NCBI GenBank assembly: GCA_024305405.1
Contig: JAKNDB010000085.1
Location: forward strand, 372,001 to 436,000
Direction: 5' to 3'
DNA: 64,000 nucleotides
Origin: Dirofilaria immitis
Taxonomy: Eukaryota; Nematoda; Chromadorea; Rhabditida; Onchocercidae
Of the stretch, positions 37,563 through 60,207 are shown piece by piece. The first letter of the stretch is position 1, and each line of letters starts with the position of its first letter. Under the pieces are notes generated by a model that made no database searches, had not been told where the DNA came from, and was given only the letters and a program-made list of their open reading frames with translations. The position numbers and the translations under genes were made by a program.

Positions 37563-37632
37563 TTATTAAAAGAAAGAGAGAGAGAAGAGAGAGAGAGATA
37601 GAAGAAAGAAAGAAAGAAGGTGAAATAGAGGG
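37563..37632 (+). repeat. GA-rich low-complexity tract
   Basis: Mostly GAGA and GAAA units. Confidence 0.8.
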
Positions 37633-37784
37633 AAGGGAAGAGAAACGATTAAAACTTCCATTACTAACGATGATGGCATAGCTCATCCGATGTTTAACAT
37701 TTTCAGATTTCTCACTTCTTTCCCTTTCTATTATAAGGTTTTTTTTCTCACTGCTGTTTTAATAAACTAATATTCTCAAAATGA

Positions 37785-38059
37785 CCTGGATGTAAGGTTA
37801 CATTCAAGATGATGATCATAAACTATTACAACTAATATTCCTGGATGTAAGGTTACATTCAAGATGATGATCATAAACTATTACAACTAATATTCCTGGA
37901 TGTAAGGTTGCATTCAAGATGATGATCATAAACTATTACAACTAATATTCCTGGATGTAAGGTTGCATTCAAGATGATGATCATAAACTATTACAACTAA
38001 TATTCCTGGATGTAAAGTTGCATTCAAGATGATGATCATAAACTATTACAACTGATATC
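37785..38059 (+). repeat. 55-bp tandem repeat, five copies
   Basis: Units start CCTGGATGTAAGGTTACATT at 37785, 37840, 37895, 37950 and 38005 and end in ATTACAACTAATATT. Exact 55-bp spacing with few substitutions. The first two copies contain the palindromic TGTAAGGTTACA; later copies have TGTAAGGTTGCA or TGTAAAGTTGCA. No spacers, so it is not a CRISPR-like array. Confidence 0.95.
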
Positions 38060-40463
38060 TATTAATGAATATCGAAAAATTATGTAAATTAAAATTTCTG
38101 CTCATTGTCGTAATTACAGATAGATAGGATCATTTATCATTATCCATGACTAAATAAATAATGGTTATTCTAGAAATGATGAGTAGAGATTAACTTTTTT
38201 TCCTAATAAAAGATCATATTACCGCAAAAAAACAGACTTCCCATGGAGTGATTATCGGACTTCCGGTATGGAAATACTTGAAATTATGCAAATTCCTGCT
38301 AATATCCACAGGTTTCATATTTCGTTTACGTAACAAGGAATAATTATTAGATTTGTAAGTTAGTCAAGGACAGTTGAATTATCATATATTGGAAGCAATC
38401 ATCATTGCCTACTATTGTAGAAATATTCTTAGATGGACTTCTGAATTGCTTCCTTTTTTTTTTTTTTTTGATTTAGAGATTGAAACATGCATACTCAAAC
38501 TAATAAGCCTTTGTTTATTATTATCACTGGAATGGATTATAGATTGTTAACCGATAGTTATTTCAAAAGAACGAAAAGAGAGCAAAAGTTAACAGTATTG
38601 ACAGTGAAGAGATGATGATGGTGATGATGACGATCCCCTGTATTTCTTGTTTGATCTTCAGCTTACAGCTATATCAGCTAGTACTTTAGGTGTGTATTGA
38701 CATCGTTCTGAAGTTGTTCTACCTTTCTGTCCCATTTCAGATTATTATCTTCACTACTAATCGATCATTCCTCAATCGTACAACTAGTTGCTTCAACCTA
38801 TCGCTTCTTTTCAGTACTTAAGCACTTACCTGAAATTTTATTATTGCTCATTTGTGTATCTATTCAAATTTCTGTAGGATAGAAAACATTTAAATATATC
38901 TGATAGAATCTTCTAATAATCTCGTAGAATTATATATGTTTTAGAATCTATCTTGAAACTTCTGTATTATTATGCTAGTCAATCAAGCATGCCAAGTAAA
39001 TGTTTCAAATTTTACTCCTCTCAGATAGTACTATCCCTGAAGAGAGATAACCCGGCGATATTTTTACCTTCAAATTCAATCCATTAGTAATGCTTTATTT
39101 TGACCTATTTTAAAATTTCAATAATTTAAAAATTAATATTACTTCTTTTGGTACTTATAACAGATTCGTTGAAAATATCAAAAATCATTTCCTATTAGTT
39201 AGTTAATTGTATTATATTTGTCGGTTAATTTTCGACACTGCTCATTTATAAAAGATTGTTCTTTATTGATTACTGTGTTATTATTGTTCCGAGAATTACC
39301 ATAATATAATAAGCTTAGTGGCTAGTGTTTACGCAGCAATTACATTGATATTAGTTAAGCATCGGGAGTAGAAAGATTAATCCCTTGGAAGTACTCTCCA
39401 AATGTCCTTTCCTTCCTATCTATCCATTGTCATTGTTCCCTCTAATCATATGCAATAGGTAGGATTAGCGAATTTTAACATTATTACACATGGATTGTCA
39501 CATTTCAGAGACCATAATGATAAGAGAAGGTGATAATCATGATAATAAAAGGTTACTAATTATCTTGCTTTTTGATGGCTACATACATCAATTAAAGACC
39601 ATAATTTCATAAACTTTGTAAATGGCCTTTTCCATTTTGTTTCTTTCATCCTGTCCCAGTTTCATAGAACAAAACCATCTAATAGATTTCGATGAAATTC
39701 CTCTTCACTTCAGATATGCTGGCCTCGAATCTGCTCAATGCATAATTATTGAAACAATGAAGATGATGACGGGAGAAGGAAAGGTAGAATTCAAAAATGG
39801 CATAATTATTAGGTTGTTGCTCCGTGTAATTATTATATGAATTTGTTCATCTCTTCTCTTAATTGTTCTCAAATATTTACTCACATATAGCGATAATGAA
39901 AAATACGATGAAGCGTGGTGGAATGTAATGATGACATGAAGATTAGTACAGGATATAAATATGAAGTCATTTAATTGGCAATGCTAAGATCAAAAGGTAT
40001 TTAAATAAGTGCAATACGAGGTATTTGATTTAATTGGTTCAAGGCTATGTAATCAGTCTTATATCTAAATTTAACTTTTTGATATCAAATTTTCAAGAAT
40101 TCAATAGGATAATATCAATATCAATATTCTATTTTGTGAGAAGATCATTTATAATAAGAGAATGATGATGATCTTGAAAGAATTTATATGATAATCAAAG
40201 AATAAGCTTTTTGTATTAAAAATTATCACTAAAGAATTAGATTTGTATTGCTTTTACTAATTGATAAATTTCATCAATAAGTTTTATTAGCAATTCAGTG
40301 AATTTCAAATATTTTAAGAAATAATTTTGAAAATTTGACAAGTTAGATGATAAATTAATCAATATTTTTCACTAAATTTTAGCCATTTCAAGATCGAAAT
40401 TTTTTAAATAGTTGATTTATTTACCAAAACAAAATATGCTTTCCTTTTAGCAATAAATAAATA

Positions 40464-40465
40464 GC

Positions 40466-40536
<71 letters not shown>

Positions 40537-40690
40537 TAGTAGTAGTAGTAGTAGTGGTAGTGGTAGTAGTGGTAGTAGTAGTAGTGGTAGTAGTAGTGGT
40601 AGTAGTGGTGGTAGTGGTAGTAGTGGTAGTAGTGGTAGTAGTAGTAGTGGTAGTAGTAGTGGTAGTAGTAGTAGTAGTAGTAGTAGTTAG
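40464..40690 (+). repeat. (AGT)n microsatellite with AGTGGT variants
   Basis: About 75 triplets, the second half interrupted by GGT. A complementary ACT-rich tract begins 20 bp later. Confidence 0.97.
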
Positions 40691-40710
40691 TGTTACTATT
40701 AGTAATGTCA

Positions 40711-40756
40711 CCGCTACTGCTACTATTACTACTACGACTATTACTACTACTACAAC
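40711..40756 (+). repeat. ACT-rich tract inverted relative to the AGT array
   Basis: CTACTGCTACTATTACTACT and related triplets; it can pair with the adjacent AGT array. Confidence 0.85.
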
Positions 40757-41732
40757 TGATTGTCGATCACAGCAGGGGTACGTCCGGACGGGACTACTCT
40801 AGGAAATGTTCCGGGTAATAATCAGTATTTATGGCAGACAATGGCCGATATACCATGCTACCATATTCTTCTTCACTTCATGACGACCGCCACCGTTATT
40901 CCGCGGGATACATTTTTTCTTTTCTCCTTCCGTATATATCTTTTACTGTAATGTTAAATGATATAGCTAAATAGAAGAGATGGATTACTTTTATCTTGTC
41001 ATTTTTTTTTTTTTTTTAACTGTTAAACATTTATCAGTTTTTGTACAAGCAACAATTGATTATTCGATAATTACTGCATTAGTGAAAGATTTGTTGTCGC
41101 TGAGAAATGAACGGATTGAAGTATAGCGGACGATATGGACGATCTATTTTATTATGTTGTCTTGAAGAGTACCATTGAAAGGTGAATCGGAAAAATACTC
41201 AAAAGGCCATTTAAGTAGTGATGATAGAATAGAAGTCATCCAACCTTCAATTAGTTATTTGAGATAGAAGAAAATGGTGATATGATAAATGATTCCTTTT
41301 ATTAGTTCCGCACAATCCATTAATAGAAAGCATTCTGTAATTCGGTTGAATAAAATAACAGCAAGATTTCTTTCTTAAACTAACTTATCATCCGATCATT
41401 GTATCATTCTAAATGCTACAGTAAAAGTAGTTTTGATCATGTTAATTAAGTTTAAATAGGATAAATTAAAAATAGCTGTCAAAAAATAGCTGTTCACTTA
41501 CATAGATGACGATTAGCTAATAAATGAATGATGCAATAAAATGTTTTTGTTAATTCCATAGATAAATATGTACACTCTCGAATTCTATTAAATATTCAAT
41601 TTTAGTCTAACATTTCTTTCACATATGAAGTTAGCTATAAGCTAAAATGATTGCGAAAATGAAATAGCCAAATGTCACATATATATATATATATATATTA
41701 ACTTTATTACCAACCAATGATGGGTAAGTAAG

Positions 41733-41754
41733 TGACATGTGACATGTGACATGT
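41733..41754 (+). repeat. GTGACAT triple repeat
   Basis: GTGACATGTGACATGTGACA: three close-packed copies of GTGACAT, each overlapping the palindrome ACATGT. Confidence 0.8.
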
Positions 41755-43535
41755 CCCCTACATAAACAGTTACATGCCTCACTAACGCGATATAATATAG
41801 GGTGTAGTAGTACATTACCCGCTCTTTCAACAAAACCAGCAATCCATTAACGCGTTTCGCATTACCATCGCTACGATGAGAAGAAGAAATTCGCCGACGA
41901 TACCGTTTAATTGTTCTTTTTGATAGAGTGTCAAGGAAATAGTATTGAAAGAGGAGAAGATACGGGAAATGAGTTCGAGATACCGTAATCGAGTTAATCG
42001 ACCAATATTAAGAGGAGAGAGGTCACTATCTTATTGTTGATATTATAAATGTTCTTGAATGAGAAGAAATCAAATTTTGGAAGAGAAGAATGTAGTTAGA
42101 TGATGCTGTCCTTCAAGGTGCAAATTGAAAACTGCCAACAATTTATAACTAATTCAACTTTATAAGTAAGGCTAAAATTGTACTATATATTTATTGCAAA
42201 ATTATAATCCCATTATATTACAAAATAACCAACGATTAGGCCATCATTTTGACCTCTATATCATTGAGATTTATTATTGACAATAAGACTAAAATTGTTG
42301 TCAACAAGCTGTCATAACGAATCAATTATTATCACGATATTCTTAATTCTCTTTATGATAATATGAGAAGATAATGTATGTGAGAATGTGTTTAGGTATG
42401 ATTTGCTTTTGTCTTTATATAGCATAAAAATAGTATGCTATGATTATAAATATCGCTCAAATGATTAAAGATAAGGAAAACATCGAATAGATAATAGTAT
42501 CAGAAATCATTTCAATTATCACACATATCTCCTATTCAGCAAATTACTAGAAGATTGCAAAACTTCGACAAAATGAATTGTGTAGAAGAAGAATGTACGC
42601 ATTGTATCATCAAATTCATCATGTCTATTCTTCCATAATTTTCCTTTTGTACTAAGCAAATTCCTAGGAATTTTAATTAAGTATTATAGCTACTACTAAT
42701 AGTAAGGGTAGTAAGATTACTGATGTTTCGCCCGCCATCTAATTTAGTCGGTCATCGAGATGAGTGACCATTGGCCATATGTTAGCGTCTGAATATCGCT
42801 AGATGCATTGACCCCTGCTGCGAAAATAAAGTACCGCATTTACTACATCCATTCGTTGGGAAATTCAACTTTAAATGTCCGGAAATTTTTTCGAATGGAA
42901 AAAATGAAAAGAAATGAACTTTCTTCATATTATCATTGATATGGATGATGATGATGATAACAAAATGAAATGATAAATAGATAAATATGTATCTGTATAT
43001 GCTATTAATTCAACCATTTAAGGAGCATTCTATTGTTTCTCGATTGAACAGATGTTCTGATTAACTATACTTCAACAATGACCATTGGATTGAATCTGTT
43101 TGTTGCTATCATTTATGCATTGCTACTAATTTTTACCTCTCCCTCCTGCCCAAGGCATGTGACCTCTAGCAGTAGAGGAAGGTAAAAAGGTAGATAGCAT
43201 ATGTCCAACAGGCAAAGCATACTATTAATTAAATGACCTTTGTCAGGATAATTTGTTGAAGCGTAAGCAAAGGAGTAATTTGTTCACAATTCAACATGAC
43301 ACTTCATATTATCGGATTCAATTGGATATGCTAATTACACATACTGATCAATTGATTGATCAGCTTTTTGCAAAACTTTGCTATAATTTTCTTCAATTAT
43401 ATATCTTCAAATTTGTCAACGATTTTGGAACTTCTGGAGGAAGAAAAGGTAGGAAGAAGTCAGATGACTGTCATAAAGTGACAAGATAAAATTAGATCAG
43501 ATCGATCATTAGGACTAGTCATTAATGATACATCC

Positions 43536-43579
43536 CCTTAGACTGATATGCATATGCCCTTAGACTGATATGCATATGC
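43536..43579 (+). repeat. 22-bp tandem duplication
   Basis: CCCTTAGACTGATATGCATA plus TG occurs twice head to tail; each copy contains the palindrome TATGCATA. Confidence 0.9.
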
Positions 43580-44257
43580 CGCGATATTATTGAGAAACTA
43601 TTTATTACTGTTTATGATTACGTAACTTGTTACCAAAGATGTTCTTCCTATTTCAAATATGACTAATAAAAGCATATGGAAATAGAATGTTTTAATATGA
43701 GAAAAAGATTGATATGAAATTTACCTGCTTGTTGCATTTGTTTACCTGGATAGTGTAGTTATATTAGGAAGATGATTATGCCTGACTATTGTTTACTTTG
43801 GATGTTACAACCACTTATTACTACTACTACTACTCCTACCATTACTACTACTTACTACTACTATTACTGATTTCAAGCCACTTCAGTTAATCGTCATCGT
43901 TCAGGTTATCCTCTACGTATAGGTACCCCCTACCAGGAATATAGTAGCATCTACCACTTATAAATCAAGAAGCGCATCCTGACTGATCTCTCTTTCTCCA
44001 TCATTCCCATCAAAGCATCGATAAATCTTTACCGTAAGCTTTGATTCGAGAATTATCGGATTAATAAAAATGTATTGATTGATCAATATAAGTATGAATG
44101 TGAATTCATTAAAGTTTATTCATACTGAAAAGCATAAGCATTTCTATGGTACAATAAGAGTGAGGAAGAGCTATGAAGCGATTAATTACAGTAATTATTA
44201 CATATTTTGATTAGCTTATTATTTGTTTGTTTCATCATATCAATTTAATAATAGGAG

Positions 44258-44266
44258 TATATATAC

Positions 44267-44298
<32 letters not shown>

Positions 44299-44312
44299 CT
44301 GTGTGTGTGTGC
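44258..44312 (+). repeat. (TA)n(GT)n microsatellite
   Basis: A TA run followed by about 15 GT units. A CA run at 44456 is its inverse. Confidence 0.9.
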
Positions 44313-44455
44313 ATACTATGGAGGTAACAATGATGATAACATAAAAAATGATTGGATCATTTTAATTTGATAATATCATGGCATCAACTCATTGAAATTA
44401 AGTGTAATAAAAATTTTTGCTAATCGATTTATACTAATATATGTATGCATATATA

Positions 44456-44492
44456 AACACACACACACACACACACACACATACATACATGC
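44456..44492 (+). repeat. (AC)n microsatellite
   Basis: About 12 AC units, followed by ATAC units. Confidence 0.9.
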
Positions 44493-46522
44493 ACATATAT
44501 ATAGTCGTCTAATTTGTACGCCATTATCTGTGTGCTGTAATGATATCGAGAATAGATCAAAGTTAAGGGTACCATGAGAAAATTAGATTTCTCCCTATCC
44601 AAACTTCTGTTCGATAAAAGTTTTCCCGAGATTGTCCTTGAATTCAATTTGTTTCATTCATACGAAAAATATATGGTCCGAGCAATAGATGACTGATCAT
44701 AGAAGAAAAAAATTAAAGAAAAATTAGACAGACATAATGAGAGATGAGAATAGTATGATTACATTATAAAATGGAAGAGATATAAACAGGAGTAATTGAT
44801 AACATTCAGCAAAAAGTAGTCTGATAATTTCAACTTTTTCTTTTAGTATATTTTTGAATTAAAAAATTACATTATGCAATAGTTCATGCACCCATATATG
44901 ATCGAGACTAAGTAATTGTCATGATGATAACTTCTCCCCACTTTATAAGTAGTAGTAACATGACATGATATTGTTATTGATATCATTATCAGAGCAATCA
45001 TTATTAGTCGAACGACGATAAGATGATCAATTAGATCCTGTATCATTTTTCATCTGACAATCATCGATTGCATTAACAATCCATGTTTTTGAAATAGACG
45101 AATGTGCTACCGCATTAATTATTATTCAATATAAAATCGTTCATGTCGATCGATTAAAAATTTCAAGTTGAAAAAGAGGAGAAAGAAAAGGAAAAGGAAA
45201 AGGAGCAGAGAAATGGAAAGAAAGCAGAAGAGATGATCAGGTAACAGTTCAAGATTCTGTGCGGCATTTATATTGAAACAATGACACATGTAAAATCATC
45301 ACGGCGATCACGATAACATAATCCAACGCGCAGTATCTCTTGATAATTATTGCAGACAGATAAGACATTATCAAAACATTTCCTCCAGGTTGAAAGGATA
45401 ATGAGGTGAGATTTGGCCAGATGTATCTATTTGTTATCTGATGGATCGAGTCGGCGCCATAATCGAATTCAAAATGAAAAGAAACAAACGATTGTCTTCG
45501 TTGACATGATACATATAATATATATATATATATATATTTACTCATCATATAAATACATACATTTTTACAAACAGTTTTGATATTGTTCTTATTCTTCCAT
45601 CAAACAAATGTAATAAGTGATTCAGATGAAAAAGAAACAAAATAGACAAATAATTTAGGAATAGATAATATGGCCTAGATGGCTCATTTTTTGATTATTT
45701 CATATTGTTCTTCCTTTCTCTTTCAATCTCTTATCAATCCATTCCATTCAGATAATCATTTCTCAGACTGAAATATATTTTGTAATAAGTGATTCAGATG
45801 AAAATAGTATGACATTACAAAAGATCTGTAAATAAGTATGTCATTTGTGTATTTTTATCAACGATCGATTCCTAAAATGCGATATGGTAGAAGGAAAAGG
45901 ATATGAATGCAAACAGGTGGCACTTCTCATCGTAGTGCATCTCTTTTCAATTCTTTTCACCTCTTCCTTTTTTAAATTTAATTCAGCGAGAAGTGGATGT
46001 CCTGTGGAGCGATTAAAATATGAAGAAATAGCAAAAGAATGATCGAAGATCGAACTACTTGGTGACATGAAAATATCTCTTTGAGGTGTAAGGTGTGGGT
46101 GGATAAGGGAGGAAAATTCTACTACACAATCTTTTGCTTCATTGTTGATTAACAAATATTGAAAGGATTAGATTACCTATTATTGCTACAATTATAGATA
46201 ACCTAAATGACGATCATTATCTTATTTCATCTGCCAATATCACAACGTTTTGTATCATCAATTGAATATAACAATTTTTGTCGATGAATTGGATCGATTC
46301 TTCAATAATTCATTCTTTTTTTTTTTTAATCTATTCATTTTGATATTCCTGAAATAAGATTATCTTTTGACATTTGGATAACATAAACTTTACTTAACAT
46401 TAGATAATAGTATAATGTTGTAAAATTTTTATAACTAACTGCAATAATAGGCAGATATCATCTGTTTCAGTGAAGTTGACTTATTACTATCAGTAAGAAA
46501 TTTAATATAAAGATAAATGAAT

Positions 46523-46542
46523 GTTAGCAAAGAAGTCTTACT

Positions 46543-46580
<38 letters not shown>

Positions 46581-46607
46581 TAATATTGTTAGCAAAGAAG
46601 TCTTACT

Positions 46608-46639
<32 letters not shown>

Positions 46640-46646
46640 TAATATA
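46523..46646 (+). repeat. 65-bp tandem duplication containing (GAT)n
   Basis: The module GTTAGCAAAGAAGTCTTACT, then a GAT tract, then AATAATA, occurs at 46523 and 46588. The GAT tract differs in length between copies. Confidence 0.9.
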
Positions 46647-47525
46647 TTTAGAAGAATCAGATGATATTTTAAACCTATTACACATTTAAACAGAATCAAT
46701 TTGAAATGCATGTATCATTTTATTCATTGTTCGTTTGATCATTTATCTTAAAATGATTCGAACGAAATTCTTATCTCACGAAAGATTATACGGCATCAAG
46801 GGATAAAAGAATCAATGAATGGAAGGATAAATATATGAATTACTTCGGTAGAGATACTTAAGAGACTTGAAAAATCAAATAAACCTACTACTATCATTAT
46901 CCTTCATCTTTTCACTTATATCGCTTCTTTTCATGCACTATTTATGTTATTTACTTCAACTTATCATTTCCGGCTTTTAATTAACAGAATACATCATACG
47001 GTAGATTAGTATCACGACGTCTCCTTCAACAATGATTATACCTTGACCTGATCGTTCTATTTTTAATACAATCATACAACAAGAATACACCTTTTGCCTA
47101 CGTACATATAGAGAGAGAGAGATATATAGATGCATATATTTTTGTATAAATGCATATATATAGATATGTGAAAGATAAAAATAGAAATTAATTATAATTA
47201 GTGATAAAAGGAAGATGTATTAATCGAAAAGCATAACTAAGCATACAAAAATAGCAAATATTATCTTTTCGAAATAGTAAACAAAACAATGCAAGAAATC
47301 AATCATTATCATAATAAATAAAACATACTATCAGATTTCAACTTTTCATTAATCTGATAAATTCTCCATTCATACATCTTTATGGTTGTATTTACATAAG
47401 TTTGCATAGATGTATCACTTCTATGCATAACATAATCAGTAGAATGCGCTGAATCGAACCGCCCGCCCGAATCGGTGAATAGGAAACTTAATGGGTTTGA
47501 ACATAGATTTGAAGGAATGCGTGCT

Positions 47526-47628
47526 GTCAGAATACCTGTAATATAGCAGGATACCTGTCAGGATACCTGTAATATGTCAGGATACCTGTCAGAATACCTG
47601 TAATATAGCAGGATACCTGTAATATTAG
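47526..47628 (+). repeat. ATACCTGT tandem array upstream of ceh-32
   Basis: Six copies of ATACCTGT in about 100 bp, alternating with TAATAT(AG/G)C spacers. The complement of each unit contains CAGGTA, a ZEB-type E2-box core. It ends about 530 bp before the ceh-32 ATG. Confidence 0.85.
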
Positions 47629-48156
47629 CATATCGACTTAAACATCCAACCACCCACACATAACTTGTTAAGTGAAAAGAAAATGGGTGGCTCTATAAAA
47701 GAAAGTGAGAGGTATGATGGAGAAGAGAGCATACAGTAAAAGAATGATGATAGAAAAACAGACAGCAAAATGTTCAATAATGAACCAATCATAGATGCAG
47801 ACTCCGCCTTAATATATAAAGGCGAATAATGCGAAAATTATCGTTTGAATGATGAGAGTAAAAGTTAACAAAGGATAGACGAACAGATACATTATACAAA
47901 TGTACATATTAATAAGCAGACATATAGAGAGTGATATACACACCGATACTGACACGGGCATAACGAGGCAGACATAATAATATAGAAGCTTGACGACAGA
48001 TGGCCTGCTGCTGTTGCTACTGCGGTTACTGCTACTACTGATTGGTATTACGGTGGCGTGGTGTGACTGGCTGGCTGGAAGGCGATCTGTTCTGGGTGTA
48101 TTGGCTACATACTATTACTGGTCTTGTTACTGTATTGCTATAACTACTGTGATATT

Positions 48157-57342
<9,186 letters not shown>

Positions 57343-59242
57343 TATCAATTTATGTGTGAAATTATTATTCACGTATATCAATTGGATGATATCGTAACGA
57401 TTCTTTTCCATGCAGAAGTTTAATCTTATACATCGATATATTATTGCTTCTGCCTGATATCAGAATGGGAAATTCAGAATTGGTGATAGATGAGAAACAT
57501 ATAAAATGATGAATTTATTCAATCAATGCTCGATTATCTAAAAAATGTTTCATTACTATATTTGGATTTCCCAAAAGAAGGTCAAATTAAATAGATTTAT
57601 TTGCAATTCTCATTATTATATGCTTACTACTATTCAATGCAATATATATATTATCATGTTGTTAAATAATCAGATGTTTCCGCTCTAATCGTAGTAATAA
57701 TATTCATTCCCTACTGATATCATAGAATGAATTGTTAGGAAGTAATCCTGATTCTCGAGTAGATGGTATATTTCTCGAGATGATGAATATTTATAGATCA
57801 TTTCTTCGATAATTTATTACTGAAATGAATAACTTCGGTGATCGTTCACAAATATTGTTAGCAATTATTTTAACATTCAAAATGCTGGAGAGTATAGAGA
57901 GAGTATGAAATGGAAAGTAAGAATGAAGGAAAACGATGAAATGTCTTATAGCGTAAAAGAATTTTAAATTATTTTAATCCATTAAATCATGATTATATTT
58001 TAATTTAATTTTAATCGAACTTCATAATCGTCTCGATCAGTTCATCCTAGTTAGTAATATTTCATTTTGTTGATCGCCTACTATCAATCAATCAAAATAG
58101 TCACAATACTAATTAATTGAGCAATACATTTATACCTCCCTTTCCTCATCGAGTAAATGAATAATTATTATTGATTATTATATTACAATTAATAATTATG
58201 TGATTGTACTTATAGTTATTTTTATTAATTCAATAATGAAATGCTAAGTGTAACTGTATAGATCAATCAAAAAATGAGAAGCGAACTGATTGATCAATAA
58301 GCTTTTAAAAGATATAGAATTATCAATGAATGGAATGAAATGTTACTGATAATTGTGATAATAGTAAGTAATAATGATATAGCTAACAATAAATTCTTCA
58401 TTTTTTTGTTAAAAACTTTTGGAGTAAAAAAAAGTGCCTTTAAAAATGTTCAAAATTTTGAACAAAATTTTTTTTTTTTTTTGATTCGAAATATTGATAA
58501 GAGTTCAAAATTTAGTTGTAAAAATTTAGTTGTTGATGCTTCGTTCAATGATTTATTTTGCAAATTTGTTTATCGAATCAGGTAGCGGATAATAGCTTAG
58601 CTTACCGCAATATTTTGGTGAAATTATTAATTTGATAATATCGATTTGAATGTATAGAAATGGATAATGAAATTTCAGATATTTCAAAGCAAATATTTTT
58701 TTGTCTAATCAATATCGAAATTATTTTATCATTGCTATTGTTATTTTCATTTGAATATATCAATTGCAAGTGCTAGATAAAATTAAATTCTGCAAATACA
58801 TTACAGAGATCGTAGTTAAATGTTTTAAAAAAAATCCCTTCAGTGAATAGAATCTTTCAGCTATTGATCTCAATCTTAGTTTTTTTTTTTTTGAGTATCT
58901 GATTATTTTATTTGATAGCAATTAGCTCTATTCTTATCATTTTTACTAATGATTTAATTTGCGTAGGCGCTAAAAAAGAAGTGAATTAATAAATTACAAT
59001 TCATGCGCTATCTTAATTTCAGAATTTATATTAAAATTATGCAGCCTAATCCAGAGGTCTTGGCCCTTAATTAATATTGCATTTATTCAAAATATTTAAG
59101 CTTATACTCTATAGCGCTGTTTCATCGATCGCTAAAGCAATTACAATCATCACCATTTGGAAACTTGTTTTCTTAATTGAATTTAATATTTAATGCAGTC
59201 ATCTTTTCTAACGACACACATCTTTTGTGATAACCACAATGG

Positions 59243-59243
59243 C

Positions 59244-59296
<53 letters not shown>
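59243..59296 (+). repeat. (TA)n(CA)n microsatellite
   Basis: A TA run followed by about 14 CA units. Confidence 0.9.
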
Positions 59297-59298
<2 letters not shown>

Positions 59299-59590
59299 TA
59301 TACATACACACCATGCACAATCTAAGTTATCCATCGTTAGTTTTTCGATAAATAATTGTTAGTTATCCATCAGGAAAATATGATGATAGTTATTGCGATC
59401 ACTTATCCATCTCAATACCAATAATTTTTCAAATGAGAAATAAACAACGAGCATAAAATAACACATCATTAATCAATCATCATATGGATATTAATTCTTG
59501 ACCAAATAGTGGTTATCAATAATTGCTTCTCAAAACTTGCATAATATCTAATGTATTTGTATTATTGCAAAAGATAAGTTGTATTAATTT

Positions 59591-59622
59591 TGATATGATA
59601 TGATATGATATGATATGATATA
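59591..59622 (+). repeat. (GATAT)n microsatellite
   Basis: Six units of the pentamer. Confidence 0.9.
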
Positions 59623-60207
59623 TTGATTACATTACGATTACTAAATATTTTGCAAGAAAAATAAGCTAACTCGAATATTTTACCAAAGTTTATATCTATG
59701 ACAAAGACTCGTATCCTAAGTAAACCATATCATATGGGAATTACTATACTTCAATGAATTTATAAATATGCTGACTCATCGAGACATATTTTCAACATGC
59801 ATTTTTCTAATGCTCTTCATTAGAGTTTCTACATTTGCTTCTTTTGCTTCGATTAAAATTGACAAACCTGTATTACAATTTAGGAATATTATTTGCCGAA
59901 TTTCTACTGAATTTGACTATTCCAACGAATTTCTTGAAATAAGAATTTTTATTGAATAGGATTCATCCATTTAAAATAAAGAAGGCGAGAATATGAATTT
60001 TCCGTATGATTCAATAAACATTTTATTATTATTGAAAGATATTTTAGAAATAAAGAGTGAAAAGAAAGGATTGGCTGTTTAGCTCATTTGTTCAATTTAT
60101 CTTTTAGCTTGCTTAAAAGATATAGAAAAATGAAATAGTAATAAATCAGTGATACGATTAGAGCATTGAAGTATACTAAGTCATTCATTCAATGCATTCT
60201 TAAAAAG

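Larger units (their letters stand above)
29397..48156. other. ~19-kb gene desert upstream of ceh-32
   Basis: No exon chain or protein family is recognisable. Open frames of 65-104 codons exist (33151-33438 +, 39622-39840 +, 45249-45548 -, 45841-46155 -), none with homology or neighbouring exons. The region is full of microsatellites and small tandem duplications, listed separately. More complex, GC-richer patches at 35030-35420, 35800-36010, 40757-40930, 41740-41960, 42720-42870, 45240-45480 and 47995-48150 stand out and are candidate regulatory elements of the homeobox gene; the last is probably its 5' UTR or promoter. Confidence 0.6.

Noticed and set aside
37785..38059. CRISPR-like array
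   Set aside because: The units are contiguous 55-bp repeats without unique spacers, in a eukaryotic genome.
40421..40802. Poly-Thr and poly-Val open frames
   Set aside because: They are translations of the AGT microsatellite in two frames, with no other coding signal.
47445..47500. Possible tRNA B box (GGTTCGATTC) on the minus strand
   Set aside because: No matching A box, acceptor stem or anticodon arm can be drawn around it.
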